Below are positions 31,012 through 43,918 of a stretch of 64,000 bases of DNA, piece after piece (the first letter of the stretch is position 1; each line of letters starts with the position of its first letter). This DNA is from Diadema setosum (taxonomy: Eukaryota; Echinodermata; Echinoidea; Diadematoida; Diadematidae). The notes under the pieces are model-generated. The model ran no database searches. It was given only the letters and a program-made list of their open reading frames with translations, and was not told the DNA's origin. Location: NCBI GenBank assembly GCA_033980235.1, contig CM067059.1:26384922-26448921 (forward strand), read 5' to 3'. The position numbers and the translations under genes are program-made.

Positions 31012-31905
31012 CTCTGCTACAACTTGCAATCGACTTCCAGTCAGCATCGACTATATAACAAGCACGACAAAGAGAGCCTAGTCATTTTTTTCCCGCTTCG
31101 GGGTCAAAGAAAGGGGGGGGGGGGTTAGGGCCAAGTGGTTAGACCGTATGTATTCCTGTGTAGTATGATAAAAAAAAAGGGGGTCCCGATTCCCCCCCAC
31201 CCCCCGCTTGCACCCCTGGAGCCATATTGCGTCCACAAAGTGTAGGCGTGTAGGTTTGAAGTACAATGTAATAGGCATATAACTGACATGAACATTCAAC
31301 ACGCACACAACTACATGTATGAAATAGTGGGCCGTATACGAAATTGATGTGCCATCGGATTACATTATGAATACTTTGTCTAAACATTACAGGGGACGGG
31401 GAAAGCAATTTGTCGTTATATTGTATTATAGAAAGGCCTGATTTTTTACCTTCTTGCATGTCACCTTCTCATCTGGCACAGATTCCAGTGGATTATAAGT
31501 TCATCAGGAGATATTGTTTATAAAATGCATTAAAACTACCAAAAAAAAAATATAGGGGATATAATGTATTCCCTTCCTATAATGTTCTACATAGGCCTGC
31601 TGGACAATGGTTACTCATAATGAAATCACATGAACAATGCAGCGAGGATGGAATTGTCATTTGCGAGCAATGGCCTCGCGTCAGGAAATATTGCTCTAGA
31701 ATTTTACTGGCTGCCGCTGGAGACTAAAATGATGTGTATTTTTGTAGATCCTCGGTAACAACTTTTTATTTTTTATATATATATTTTTTTAACATAGTAT
31801 ATATAGGCCTAACACTTGGCCCGAGATAATAATATTCTCTCAGCGCTGGTATTGGGAATCTATAAGCCTATAATCTCTTCGGTAACATAGAACCCCCGTG
31901 GGAAT

Positions 31906-32105
31906 GTCAAGCGTGTATTGACACCACTTTAAAAAGACAGTTATACAATGTATCTGTATATTTCCATAGACAGTGGCGTAACTATTTGGGGGGGGGGGGG
32001 GGGCACGTGTCAAGCGTGTATTACACCACTTTAAAAAAGACAGCTATACAATGTATCTGTATATTATTACCATAGGCAGTGGCGTAACTATGGGGGGGGG
32101 GGGGG
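31906..32105 (+). repeat. Tandem duplication of a segment ending CAGTGGCGTAACTA plus G-tract
   Basis: gtcaagcgtgtatt ... atacaatgtatctgtatatt ... cagtggcgtaacta occurs at 31906-31984 and again at 32009-32092, offset ~103 bp, each followed by a G-run. The second is followed by an inverted G/C hairpin (gggggcacgtgccccc). Confidence 0.85.
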
Positions 32106-32192
32106 CATGGGGGCACGTGCCCCCCCCCCCCCCCAATCCGCTGGTTAAAAAAAAAAAGCGACAAAAAATATAGTTATCAACAGCAGGTTTTT

Positions 32193-33311
32193 ATGCCTCC
32201 GCCACGAAGTGGTGCCGGAGGCATTATGTTTTCGGGTTGTCCGTCCGTCCGTCCGTAATGAATTTTGTGGACAGCGTAACTAAAAAACCTTTTGAGGTAT
32301 CCTAATGAAACTTGGCATGTATGTGTATTAGGGGGTGAAGTTGTGCCCATCAACTTTTGGGTGCACATGCTCAAGGTCAAAGGTCAAAAGGTCAAGGTCA
32401 AATACGTAAAATTTCACTATTTCCACCATATCTATGCAATGCCTGAAGATATTTTCTTGAACCTTAGTGTATACATGTATTACCCAATGAAGATTCTTTG
32501 GTGAAAGTTTGGGGTCATGAGGTCAAAGGTCAAAAGGTCAAGTAAAAATATTAAAACTTAACTTTTTTCTCTGTATCTTGGAAATTGTTCAAGGTATCTT
32601 CATGGAACATAGTATATATACATATACTGACTGGCAGTGGATATCTAGAGAATCTAGGGTTCATGGGTCAAAGGTCAAGGGCAACACTTCAAAATTTTAC
32701 TATTTCCCTCATATTTATGCAATGCCAGCAGGATTATCTTTTTTTTTTTTTTTTACACTTGGTGTATGCATGTATAACCTAATAGAGATTCTCTGGAAGC
32801 TTTCTTTTTTCTTCTTTTTTTTTGTTTGCCTCAAAGGTCAAAGGTCAAAGGTCAAGGGAAAGTGCTGAACTAACTTTTTCCTCCATATCTCAGAAGTGGC
32901 TCAAGTTTTTATATCTTGAAACTTGCTACGTATTTATGCATGTTGTGCCTGACAGTGATTATCCTATGAATTTTAGGGTCAAAGGCCATATGAAAATGGT
33001 AACAATGAACTTTTCATTATAGAAATTGCACTTTTTCTCCATACCTTGAAAATTACTCAATGCATAAACTTATGAATGGGTCAAAGTCAAGTTAAAGTCC
33101 TTAAATCCCCAAGTACATGCTCTCCTATTCATCCAATTAAACCTAGGTCAAGGAAGATGAACATTCAACACATTTGTGACAAACTTGTCATTTTGATATT
33201 TTGCCAATTTTGTGAAAATGTAATCATACATTGTCTACATGTACTATAGATCTATTAGGAGAATCGTGCATTATGGCGGAGGCATACCAGTCGCCTCAGC
33301 GACATTTCTAG
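32193..33311 (+). mobile_element. Helitron-like non-autonomous element, family A copy 2
   Basis: Same left hairpin and (TCCG)n as at 20569. The body has runs of GGTCAAAGGTCA (32372-32400, 32520-32540, 32833-32856). The right end tggcggaggcat is followed by the perfect stem GTCGC-ctca-GCGAC (33290-33303), ATTTCTAG and TT. About 1119 bp. The stem differs from copy 1 at one pairing position. Non-coding. Confidence 0.7.
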
Positions 33312-35957
33312 TTGGACTGTAAAATGTCAAAATTTTCAAGCTCGCTCGCTCCGCTCGCTCGCATTTATTGATATGCAATTTTCCTGATGTTGCTGGCAGT
33401 AATTTGTCGTTTCACACTGTCATTCCATAATCAATGTAAGGAAAAACTGTTAACATGTAGTAAACATTGCGCCGACAAGAAAGATATGAGTTTTTGCATC
33501 TGAAACATATTTTTTCGGGAAGATATTAATTGGGTAAAAATGATAACATATGTATTCAAGACACATGAAAAGAGCATATTTCTTCAGGCGCTGGCTCGCT
33601 TTCGCTCGCTCGCACACACAAATAAGTGAAGTCAATGATGATTCTGGATATATGGAATGACTTTAGAGGGTATTGTCATAAGGTATTCGCAATAAATTAT
33701 CAGCAATGCCAGCAGTTATAGCCTGCAATAAGAGATTGGAGCTACACGTCCTGGGTTATCAGAAAGAACTTTCTCTTTCATTATAAATTATGTGTATTCC
33801 GTGAGCGCTCGCTACGCTTGCTCGCGCATATAATCTAATTTCGTAGTGAAGAACATGATCATAATTGATAATTTATAATTAATGCAATATTGGGATTATG
33901 TAGCTACATATTAATAATAATAATCATCATCATCAATCAATCAATCATTTATTCAATGAGCGCAGAAACTATGTTTATATAATTCTACTGCAATCATATT
34001 TCACATTCCTCGAGTAAAACAATATTTCCATTCTATTTTCCACAATTATTCAGAGTTAGAAAATCATTAAAAAATCTACCCAAAGTATGCATGAAATCGC
34101 ACGATGACCAACATAATATAAAACATCTCCCTATCAACCGGGGGGGGGGGGGGGGGGGGGGGACACCCACCCCCCCCCCCCCCCACCCTCGCTCGGGCTT
34201 GGTCGCTACGCTCCCTCGCTTTGCGCCCCATTTTACGGAAGTCCGGATCCGCCCTTGACTATACGTACAGTCAAAGGAAGAGTCCTATTCGTGGCAATGT
34301 TGCTCAATGACTGCGCTGTGGCATGTATCACATTCTGTTATGTATTGTAGTCCCCATTAAGTTTGCAGACTGACAGCACACACACATACACATGCACGCA
34401 CAAGCATACACACCCTCAAAATTACTTTTCCACGAGGTGCCCCCCCCCCCCCATGTCTTGACCCACGGTACGCCACTGACCATACGTAGATGGAAAAAAA
34501 ATATATATTTATGAGTGAGGATTCATAAAATTTTGACAATCGTGACAATCAGAAAAAAAAAAACACCGCCGAGTGACGTCACAAAAAGTTTTACCAGACT
34601 CCTTTATTTAACAAATCTCTCCTGGAGAGCCACCAAATTTAATGTTCAGTACGCATCACTCAAAAATCCACACAAAAGACGAATGATAGTTTTGATATCA
34701 TGTTCATGTTAAAAACTGAACGTATCACTGTCTTTATTGACACACAAACATCAATAAATACAACATATTTCTGTCATTTCGGTAGATGTGTAAAAGTAGA
34801 TGTTTAGAAGTGTAAAACTAAGGGTTAAAACTGCTGATGTTTCAGGCTCGAGTACACACTCGACTATACCTTGTATTTACACTGCATCTACGAAACTGAT
34901 CGAGGTTTTTGTTTTTCGAGTACTCGAACACCCATTAAAACATTCATGTAATTATCAGTAGGCCTACAGCGATCTCACAATAGAGGCTACAGCAAGAATG
35001 AATGAAGCGACGGTCTCTTTTGTTGAATACATTTTAACACTTTAATAACCTCCGTACTGTATTTATTTTGTTCAAAGTAGGGGTCCCTTCAGCAAGTCTC
35101 CTAAAGATATGAAATTTAATCCATATGAGTCAAGGCGAAAATGTTTTTTCCCGTTCGCTGACCGCCATGAAAAGTATCCGCAAACAACCTGTGGACTAAC
35201 AAAACAAAGAAGCAACATGAAAAATAAAATACGATCCTACGTGGGTTTACCACACATCACTCCAATGTAAACAAGATGAATAAATGAACTAGCAAGACGG
35301 ATCTTCAGTATTTAGATTTTGTCGTAACATAACCACTATAGGTCTTGACCGATTCGGACTGCATCTCTGTGCATAATGGTTGGTTTGCTCCGAGACGTGC
35401 ATGAACTCGCCACACCGGCTCATTATTATGACATTCAAACTTGATTGATGAGTAGGCCTACCTTTCAAACTCTGGTTTATTTGACAGAAACAACTTGCTG
35501 AAGTCTTGCCCGACATGTCTTATGCTTCAAAACTGGATTCCAAACACAACATGTAGGCCCTCCTGACATGTATTCAGGTGGAAACATGTGAATCGTTTAA
35601 GGCGTTTACCTATAATACTTTGTTATTTAAAGGTCCGCGAGGGGTGGATTTGCATAGGCCTACATAGAACCCTCCATCAGTGTGTATGCCTATGTACATA
35701 ATAATAGGTAAAACGGCTTAATGGCCGGTATCCCCGACATGTTCTAATTCACTTATTTGTTCTCTGAAGACCTATTATAGACAGAAACTCTTGCAACCAT
35801 GTGACATTCTGAATGGCTGTATTCACTTTATTATTTGAAATTAGCTTACATACTGAAATATACTGTACATTGTCTTGTCTCGCCCAATTTTCTGGTTATC
35901 GCGTACAGCCTTTATGAGTGCAGATCAGCAGAATAAAAGAAACTAAGATGAAGAAGA

Positions 35958-36008
35958 AAAAGGAGAAGAAGGAGAAGAAGAAGAAGAAGAAGAAGAAGAA
36001 GAAGAAGG
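35958..36008 (+). repeat. (GAA)n microsatellite
   Basis: GAAGAAGAAG run. The Lys-rich ORF over it is an artefact. Confidence 0.93.
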
Positions 36009-36536
36009 AAGATCAAATACGATTAGTACACCAGGCTGTTGGGGCACAGGGCCTACAGGTGAGTCTTTCATTTGCCGGCAAGACTGGCTTATACATTGAA
36101 ATATTATGTGAACAACAAACACACATTACGCAATGGATGGAGATAATATTGTGAACGTTCAAACAAAATGAAGGAAACCGCAACCTTCCTATCATAACAC
36201 GTACGTCGCCTTAAGGAATTGTACTCCGGTTCTCACAGCCTCATCACCTTTCTTCTGGACGCTAGTACGCCTTACTGCTATTTTACAGGTAGAAGGGATT
36301 ACACTTGCATTAAAAACCTTTGTTCCTGTAGACGAGGGCATCAACAAAGATAGAACTGAATGGACTAAGATACACCACACTCACTCAAAATAATATTTCG
36401 TGCATTTCATAATTTTTTTTTTTTCAATTAGTGAAAAATGAAAGCAAAGAAACAAACACAACAGCACTATTTCAATGCAGATGTCTCGGCTGATGTGGCT
36501 TGTGCTTTTTCCCTCCTCTTCCGCTCCCTTTCGGGG

Positions 36537-36573
36537 TGTGTGTGTGTGTGTGTGTGTGTGGGGGGGGGGGGGG
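36537..36573 (+). repeat. (GT)n followed by poly-G
   Basis: GT dinucleotides ending in a run of G. Confidence 0.93.
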
Positions 36574-37266
36574 TGTTGAGGATGGGGAGTGTTAGAGAAT
36601 GCGCAAGTAAATGGGATGTATTTATGATCGCTAAACCATGTTATCAAGAAATCTGTGTAGAAGGCACAAGCCTGCAAACAGCCACATTAAATGGACGAGG
36701 CTTCATGAATGGGCCTGCAGGATGTCACTGATCGCGCTAGCAACTATTATCGAAGGTGTTAGTCAAAGACTTTTCGACATGGCCAACATTAACATGTACC
36801 ATGTACACGACTACAACAGGTACATCTTTTCGATGATGTTCTTTGTATTCATTTCACGCCAGTTACGATTGACCTATGTAATAATCTAACAGGAGACAAT
36901 AAACCTATCTGAAACACATTATATACATGATGTATAGGCTTTGTGATGAAATCTCTCCCAACTCCCAGGTAAAGCGAAGCCAGTCGCATGAATAATAATA
37001 AAAATAAAAAAAATCGAGGAACAGGTCAGTCAACCCTATTAGAGCATACAAATCTCTTGCTCAGAAACATGGACGTGATTTAACAGAAGTTAGTTTTTCC
37101 CATCACACTCCGTGCGCACACTTTATTTCTAGCTCTCATATGCGAATTCTAATTATGTTGTAATTTAGTATGTACTACCAAGATTCAGTTAAAAATCAAA
37201 CGTTAACAATGGTTCGGAGTACAATAAAAAAAAAAAATGGCAAGCTTGCAGGCAATTGCTTTCGTA

Positions 37267-37940
37267 GCATGAATAAAGGCACCTTATCTCTCATAATGTG
37301 TAGGTAGTATTCATAATTTACCAAGATTCAGCCAACGGTGTAAATCGAACGATAAATAATAAAGCATGAATAAAGGCACCTTATCTCTCATAATGTGTAG
37401 GGAGTATTCATAATTTACCAAGATTCAGCCAACGGTGTAAATCGAACGATAAATAATAAAGCATGAATAAAGGCACCTTATCTCTCATAATGTGTAGGTA
37501 GTATTCATAATTTACCAAGATTCAGCCAACGGTGTAAATCGAACGATAAATAATAAAGCATGAATAAAGGCACCTTATCTCTCATAATGTGTAGGGAGTA
37601 TTCATAATTTACCAAGATTCAGCCAACGGTGTAAATCGAACGATAAATAATAAAGCATGAATAAAGGCACCTTATCTCTCATAATGTGTAGGGAGTATTC
37701 ATAATTTACCAAGATTCAGCCAACGGTGTAAATCGAACGATAAATAATAAAGCATGAATAAAGGCACCTTATCTATCATAATGTGTAGGGAGTATTCATA
37801 ATTTACCAAGATTCAGCCAACGGTGTAAATCGAACGATAAATAATAAAGCATGAATAAAGGCACCTTATCTCTCATAATGTGTAGGTAGTATTCATAATT
37901 TACCAAGATTCAGCCAACGGTGTAAATCGAACGATAAAGT
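37267..37940 (+). repeat. 97-bp tandem satellite, seven copies
   Basis: The unit start gcatgaataaaggcacc occurs at 37267, 37364, 37461, 37558, 37655, 37752 and 37849, an exact 97-bp period. Units are nearly identical, varying mainly at gtaggtag/gtagggag. Each carries ataatgtgtag, ttaccaagattcagccaacg and cgaacgataaataataaa. Degenerate longer relatives flank both sides (37176-37266 and 37938-38060), both including ggttcggagtac and ggcaagsttgcaggcaa. Confidence 0.97.
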
Positions 37941-38508
37941 GGTTCGGAGTACTATAAAATGGCAAGGTTGCAGGCAACTGCTTTAACAACATGAATAAAG
38001 GCATCTGTTTCCATGTCGTGTTCTCACTTTCATTATGTACTAAGTATTCCATTTTCGACAGGAAAATGCCGGGAACGTATGCCGAAACAGTGTCGACGCA
38101 CATCTTTGGTATATACATTGTACTGAAAAATATATCGCACCTGTACTGCACGGTGCAGTTAATTGACAACATGAGAAACATAAGGCACAATGCAAGGCAA
38201 AAACAAAACAAAAACAAAACAATATTAGAGTATGCAATGGTAAATTGACAAAAGTGAACTACGTCATAAATAAGCTGAGAATGGAAGACAAAAAATATGC
38301 AGTCTTGAAGGGGCATTACATACACCAATTAGAGCTTTAGACGTTTTCATTCATATACCAACGACAATGCATGTATGATTCTGCCCGAATACATTGGTTC
38401 AAATACTATGGGATTAAGTATATATAGTGTTAGAATTCTTTAAAACAGACCAAAAGGAATGGTAATTCAATATGCCAAAAATATTCCATTAGAGTGATTG
38501 GGTTCATC

Positions 38509-38528
38509 ACACACACACACACACACAC
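38509..38528 (+). repeat. (CA)n microsatellite
   Basis: About ten CA units. Confidence 0.9.
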
Positions 38529-38698
38529 CCTATTTTCAAATACTTTAGTATCACTAATAACAAGATCTGTAGAAAATCAATTATCACCAGTATTTAAGTA
38601 TTTGCTAAACACGGCGTCACTGACACTGCGTGATACATAGCCACTACGCAAATTATCAAATCTTCACAACTTGTTAGATTATAATATGCATCAAATCT

Positions 38699-39353
38699 AA
38701 ACTCCTCAAAATAAGTTCTGCAATTGAAGTTTGATATATATTTCTTTTATATCCGCCTTCATTAAATATGACATCATAAGAATGCTGAATTATTGTCTTT
38801 AATATTACACCTCACTTGCTATGATTGGGTGTTCTTTGAATGTGCAAAACAGCTGAGTATGGGTACAGATCAAAAGTAAAGAGTCGCAATAATTCTGCTA
38901 TTGATAATGTACAGTTTTGACGGAAAAAAAGTCACTGGAATAAGCAATGCTTGAAATGAGAGCACTTTCAAAAAATCCCAATTCCTAGACATTAGATGAC
39001 TGTTTGGTCAACCTTTATGTTTAATTTCAATCTGCAGATACTACTGCAGATTTTAATTCATGGATGAAGCCTGGAATCTAATGATAATCTCACAATGCTA
39101 TCTTTTCAAGCACATGGGAATTACACTGTTTGACATAACACGTTTGCTCTATTTTGCAACATTTCACATTTGACCTTTCCTCATACTCAGTCATACTGTG
39201 CATTCCAAGAATACCCAATCATAGCAAGTGAGGTGTCATTTTAAAGATAATTAATCATGCTTTCTTATGATGTCATATTTGACGAAGATAATGCGGGTAT
39301 AAGAGAAATATGATATATCAAACTTTAGTTGCAGAACTTATTTTGAGGAGTTT
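38699..39353. mobile_element. Large foldback element with ~170-bp arms
   Basis: Left arm aaactcctcaaaataagttc ... cacttgctatgattgggtgttc (38699-38835) pairs with right arm gaatacccaatcatagcaag ... gaacttattttgaggagttt (39210-39353). The outer arms are ~90% complementary by eye and the ~300-bp middle does not pair. It is non-coding and MITE-like. The target duplication is not clear. Confidence 0.75.
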
Positions 39354-41451
39354 ATAAGGCGGTTAGGCAAAAATTGATGAGAAAAATAAAGATACAAATT
39401 CTATATGATTATTCAATGATAAAATCATGCTGCGAGGCATTCGGGGATGTCCTAGCTGATTTAGACATAGCAGCATGTGGTATTATTGTCAATACTCCGC
39501 GTATAGTACAATGAGGCCTCTCTGTTCACCATCATCTTAAATTAAATCATCTGCTTTCCGTCTTTTCTTTACAATATTAATTAAGGGAACGTTTGGTAAC
39601 CCTATAAGAGTTTTTTTTTTTCTACTTTAGGTCAAAGTCTACAATAGGTTAGATTATTCATGCAAGGTACCCACAATATGTCTTGAACTTAGACCAGTAT
39701 ATGGTATTGAATTTAAAACTCTACACAAAACAAGCCTCTCTTCTTATCATCGTCTTAAATCGTCGAACATTATATAAGCCTACTTTTTGCATGAATGCAA
39801 CAAGGCACTTTTATTTCAGAGGCACGAAAATCACATTTTAGTTGACGCAGAAATGGCACTAATCTACATGCAGAAGTATAGGCTTTCGTTTTATTTCATA
39901 ATGAACGTATATTACCAAATTCTACAAAAAATGCAGAGCCTTCTAGATTCGATAAGTAGACATTCAAACTTGAGGCTTGTTTGCGCAAACCGACAGACAG
40001 GACAAACTGGTGACCGTCAATCTTTCAATGTTACACTGCAATGGGGTATTTTAATTTCTGTTAAGAACGTTTCTACATGCTTGTATTGTCATTTACACCC
40101 ATCAAACCTGAGAAGGGAATCCATCTGTACACTATCGCGAGAAAGTGAAAGAGAGAAACAAACTCCAACATACCACTCACAAAATCACTTCATCATCAAA
40201 AGTTCAAACGATTAGCAATCTGTACAAATTACTCAGCCACGTCAAATAATTTAAAGCTACACAATTTACTTAAAGGCTTCTCATTCTCGCGTCGCGCAGT
40301 AAGCTACTGAATCAGACGACATAGCTTTTCCCAAGAAGCAACATGTAATCATGATACACAGGGCGACACATCGCAACATGTCCATTCGCAAATAATCCAC
40401 GATCATTAAGCATGGTTATATAAACATAGCACACAATGAACAAAAGATGCAATTATACACAGCAAACTCTCAATCATAACTAAATAGGAATGATTTACTG
40501 ATGGCTTTAAGGACAACGTCCGATGTACTAGTATTCACGCTATTGAGAGGTGGAAGCCCCGTAGTCATTATTTTGTGACATTCTTTATACGAAGAGCATC
40601 AATAATAATAGAAACGGTCTCGTTCAACCTTACAATTTTGACCACCTGAGCGGCAAAAGAACAGGAAAATGCAATTTCTGTGCCAAGCACAGAAATTAAA
40701 ACACTGCTATCGGTCCAATCTCCTCTATATCTAAACCTAGATTCACTACTCCTGAATACATTTTTTCCACAACACACGCAACAATCGTTTAATAAGACAA
40801 AAATGGGATTGTATGGATGAACGCAGTGAGGCCCTACTTCTAGTATACAGTAGTCAGTATTCTAAATGGTTGAAATACCCGGTTACCGACTCTAATTACT
40901 GATCACACCTTTAAGATGAGTTCTAGTTTTCAAAAAGGCAGCATCCCGTCCGGCTTGATCGAAGAACACAGCCGCAACAGATGGTATAATGCACATGCAT
41001 ATCAATCTCTGGAGACGATCATTTCCACAGATGCGCCCGAGCAGGCACAAGCCATGGTATATGGTACCTGTGCTGACAGGCTTACGTGTAGTTACACATG
41101 TCGTCAGACCATAGAGACAGCGCTGACCCAGACGAGACATATACACTGTAATAATAATAATGTCATATCCCACCATGGAGTTCCATGATCCCACTATCCA
41201 ACACAAAGTTATCATAACTCTCCCGTCGGTATAGCAAGGAGCTTTGAAGCGTTTGAAGCTCCTTGCCGGTAGTGTTCTAAGGGTAAGCGGGATATTGGGG
41301 AATGCCCGGCCGAATCTGTGATTGCCGCTGTTGAGGGAAGATCGAGGTCGAGCACATGTACCAAAGGGATCGGATGACAAGATAAAACTGAATAAAACAA
41401 TACAAAATAAAGCAGAATAACATACCTAACTAAACACACACAAAACAAAAC

Positions 41452-41482
<31 letters not shown>

Positions 41483-43918
41483 GCAAAACGCGACGGCCGT
41501 GTAGAATAATAATGTTAGCATCATCAAATCGTAAAAAAAAAAAAAAATTGTAGATAATAATTATTAGAAAATCAATACTTCATTTAAGGGCTGTCAGAAC
41601 AAACAACAGAAAATAAAGAATTGAATGAAAAATGGCATTTTCGTCATCTTCTTCCTCATCTTTTTTTTCCCTTTCATGATGATAAACTGAGGAGGGACGG
41701 TAAAGCCTGCTCATGCTTGGATACGCTCGAGAATAGAATTACATAGTTCTACCACGTGTTGCTTGATGCACTTACCGTGTCAGATGGATAAATATTGGAG
41801 ACCTTTCAAATACAATCACTACGCTAATTCACACTCATGCAGCTAATGCAAAGACAAAGGCGTTGGATTACTAGAGAAATAGAGCGCAACTCGACATAAT
41901 ATCACGTAGCGTATCATTATAGAGTTAAGAAAACACTTGCATACTAAACAGTAGTATTGCAGAGAGTCAAGGTCAAACAGAGTCTTCGGGGTTTGTCGGC
42001 TTTATTAAGGTAGACGTGAGGCCAAGAAAGGGCGGGTGTACATGTCATCTAGCTTTAGCTGTCCGCACTCTATTTGTTGTGAGTGAAGATGATATACGCT
42101 GCTGTTGTGCTCTGTACGTGTGACGTGACTCTGCCAGACAAATCAGACACCGACATAATAATAAGCCTTACGCATAAATGAATTCCTTTGAAAAAAAAAT
42201 CACAAAAATCTTGATAACGCAATTTTTAGTTCATGAGTGCAGGGGATGATGGTATTGGTATGTCATAAAAATACGTGAATGCATGGCGCAAGGCATCATA
42301 CTTAAAAATGCGCATCGCACAGTGCGCGCAGCATTACTTAAAGTAGATTCAAAATGTGTGATCAATCTCATATCATAAAGACATGATAAATTATGCCCTA
42401 TAGTTTCAATAAAGATTGGATTGGCGTGACATACTGACTGAGACGCGAGAAACAGATAGGTAATGTGGTAGAGATACATTGATCACTGATGCCATGATAA
42501 AAAAAAAATGAAACAGGTCTGTGGGGTAACAATGTGGATAAATATAGACAGTCAAGGAAAACAAACACTGATAGATGAAAGTATAGATAGTATACAATGG
42601 TATAGATGTAAGTATGGTACATAAGAAAATGAAGAATAACAGTTAATAGACAGATCTAAGAAGAGATTGGTTGTTAGGGAGAAGCGAAATAACAAGAAAT
42701 GTGTTGAAGGTTAGATTCATACAAGTTCTACAACTATTCAGGAGGTGTGATGTATGTAACACAAACGAGTATTGGATGTACGAAATAAAGTTTGGATAAT
42801 GCAGCTGGAATGATGGTGAAAGCAAAGAAAATGATAACACACCTGAAATATTCAAAACACGTCGACACAAATCCACCAAAGATTGTGATTATTTAGTAAA
42901 TAACAAAAGATATGAAACCAGTATGTGATATATCATAAGTTACCTTGAAATCGATACCACTGCCATTTCCCCCCTATGTGAGCCTGTCTTCTGTCACGCA
43001 TTCTTGAGTTATTACAAAGGATGTCTTTATTTTGTAAACGGAGAGGAGAGAGGCCAATGAATTATGACCCTGGCAAATGAGATATCGGTCCGTGTAATTT
43101 GCAACGATGAAAATGTCATGTCTTTCCAAATATTTTCGAACCCTACCGACCCTGAACTCGAACCCAAAAGCTTACTAGTCTTTCGAGGCGTTTTATGCAA
43201 TGTTATGTCCCCAGGCGTGAAAAAAATATATAAGTACGACGCCTAAACATTCACGATGACATACCAGTCGAATTTTCAAACTAAGAAGCGAAACTGCATT
43301 TTAAACGATTGCGAGCCGTGTTCTCTTCTAATAGAAACACCTCTTTGCCATTCTGCCATTGTGCTCTGCACTGACAATTAAAGTGAAACATTCGTTCGTC
43401 TTCAGACGTTGTCCCTCAAATCAACCATACAGCCTCCGAGATATTATCGCAATTTCCATAAAGGGTTATTAAATGGCGAAACGGGTTCTCGAAATTAATC
43501 GGCTAAACTTACTCCTCAAGCGCAATCACTGGACAGAAGATGAAGAGCTCGAATGTCAACATGCCTACACTGACGACATTGAACTTTCACATAATGTCGT
43601 CTGCTTAGTCATAACTCTGTTGGTATTGTCTGGCTTCAAAAATCCGTCTTACATAAAAATGTCATGTACTGTTTAACATCTGAGTATCTACATTCAATCT
43701 CACGCAATAAATGGCAAAGGTAAAGGAAGACATTGTTTCAAAGGCAAATTGGCCAGTAATGGTTGCCCCCACGATGGCCGAAAATGGGAACAAACAAGCG
43801 CAATTCAAGGCAAATCAAGGAAGTTGAAAATGCTTTAGAATACTCAGGTCTTGATTACACTATATACATCATAACTCCAATGGTTTATGAAAATTTGGGA
43901 AGTAATTATTCCATGATG
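39354..43918. other. Non-coding stretch 3' of the minus-strand gene
   Basis: No exon recognised. Open frames at 39787-40215 (+, 142 codons) and 40892-41380 (-, 162 codons) have no family motif. An (AAAAC)n tract lies at ~41441-41490. TTTATT at 43026-43031 would read AATAAA on the minus strand and could end a transcript of the minus-strand gene, but nothing else supports it. Confidence 0.45.

Larger units (their letters stand above)
33312..37210. other. Intergenic desert with GC modules and homopolymers
   Basis: AT-rich DNA with four GCTCGCT-rich modules (33339-33363, 33591-33614, 33803-33828, 34187-34229), a 23-nt G-run then C-run at 34140-34184, a (GAA)n tract at 35958-36008 and a GT/G tract at 36537-36573. 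No exon is recognised. Confidence 0.5.

Noticed and set aside
35941..36154. Lys/Glu-rich ORF resembling a coiled-coil Dachshund C-terminal box
   Set aside because: Plus strand, made by a (GAA)n microsatellite; no match to the expected box and wrong strand for the minus-strand gene.
37267..37940. Regular repeat array suggestive of a CRISPR locus
   Set aside because: Units are identical along the full 97 bp with no variable spacers, and the genome is eukaryotic.
39787..40215. Plus-strand ORF of 142 codons
   Set aside because: No family motif, no promoter or splice evidence; length is possible by chance in this much sequence.
40892..41380. Minus-strand ORF of 162 codons with GC content somewhat above its flanks
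   Set aside because: Considered as a further exon of the minus-strand gene, but it shows no low-complexity or DachBox-like sequence and no phase-compatible acceptor that I could support.
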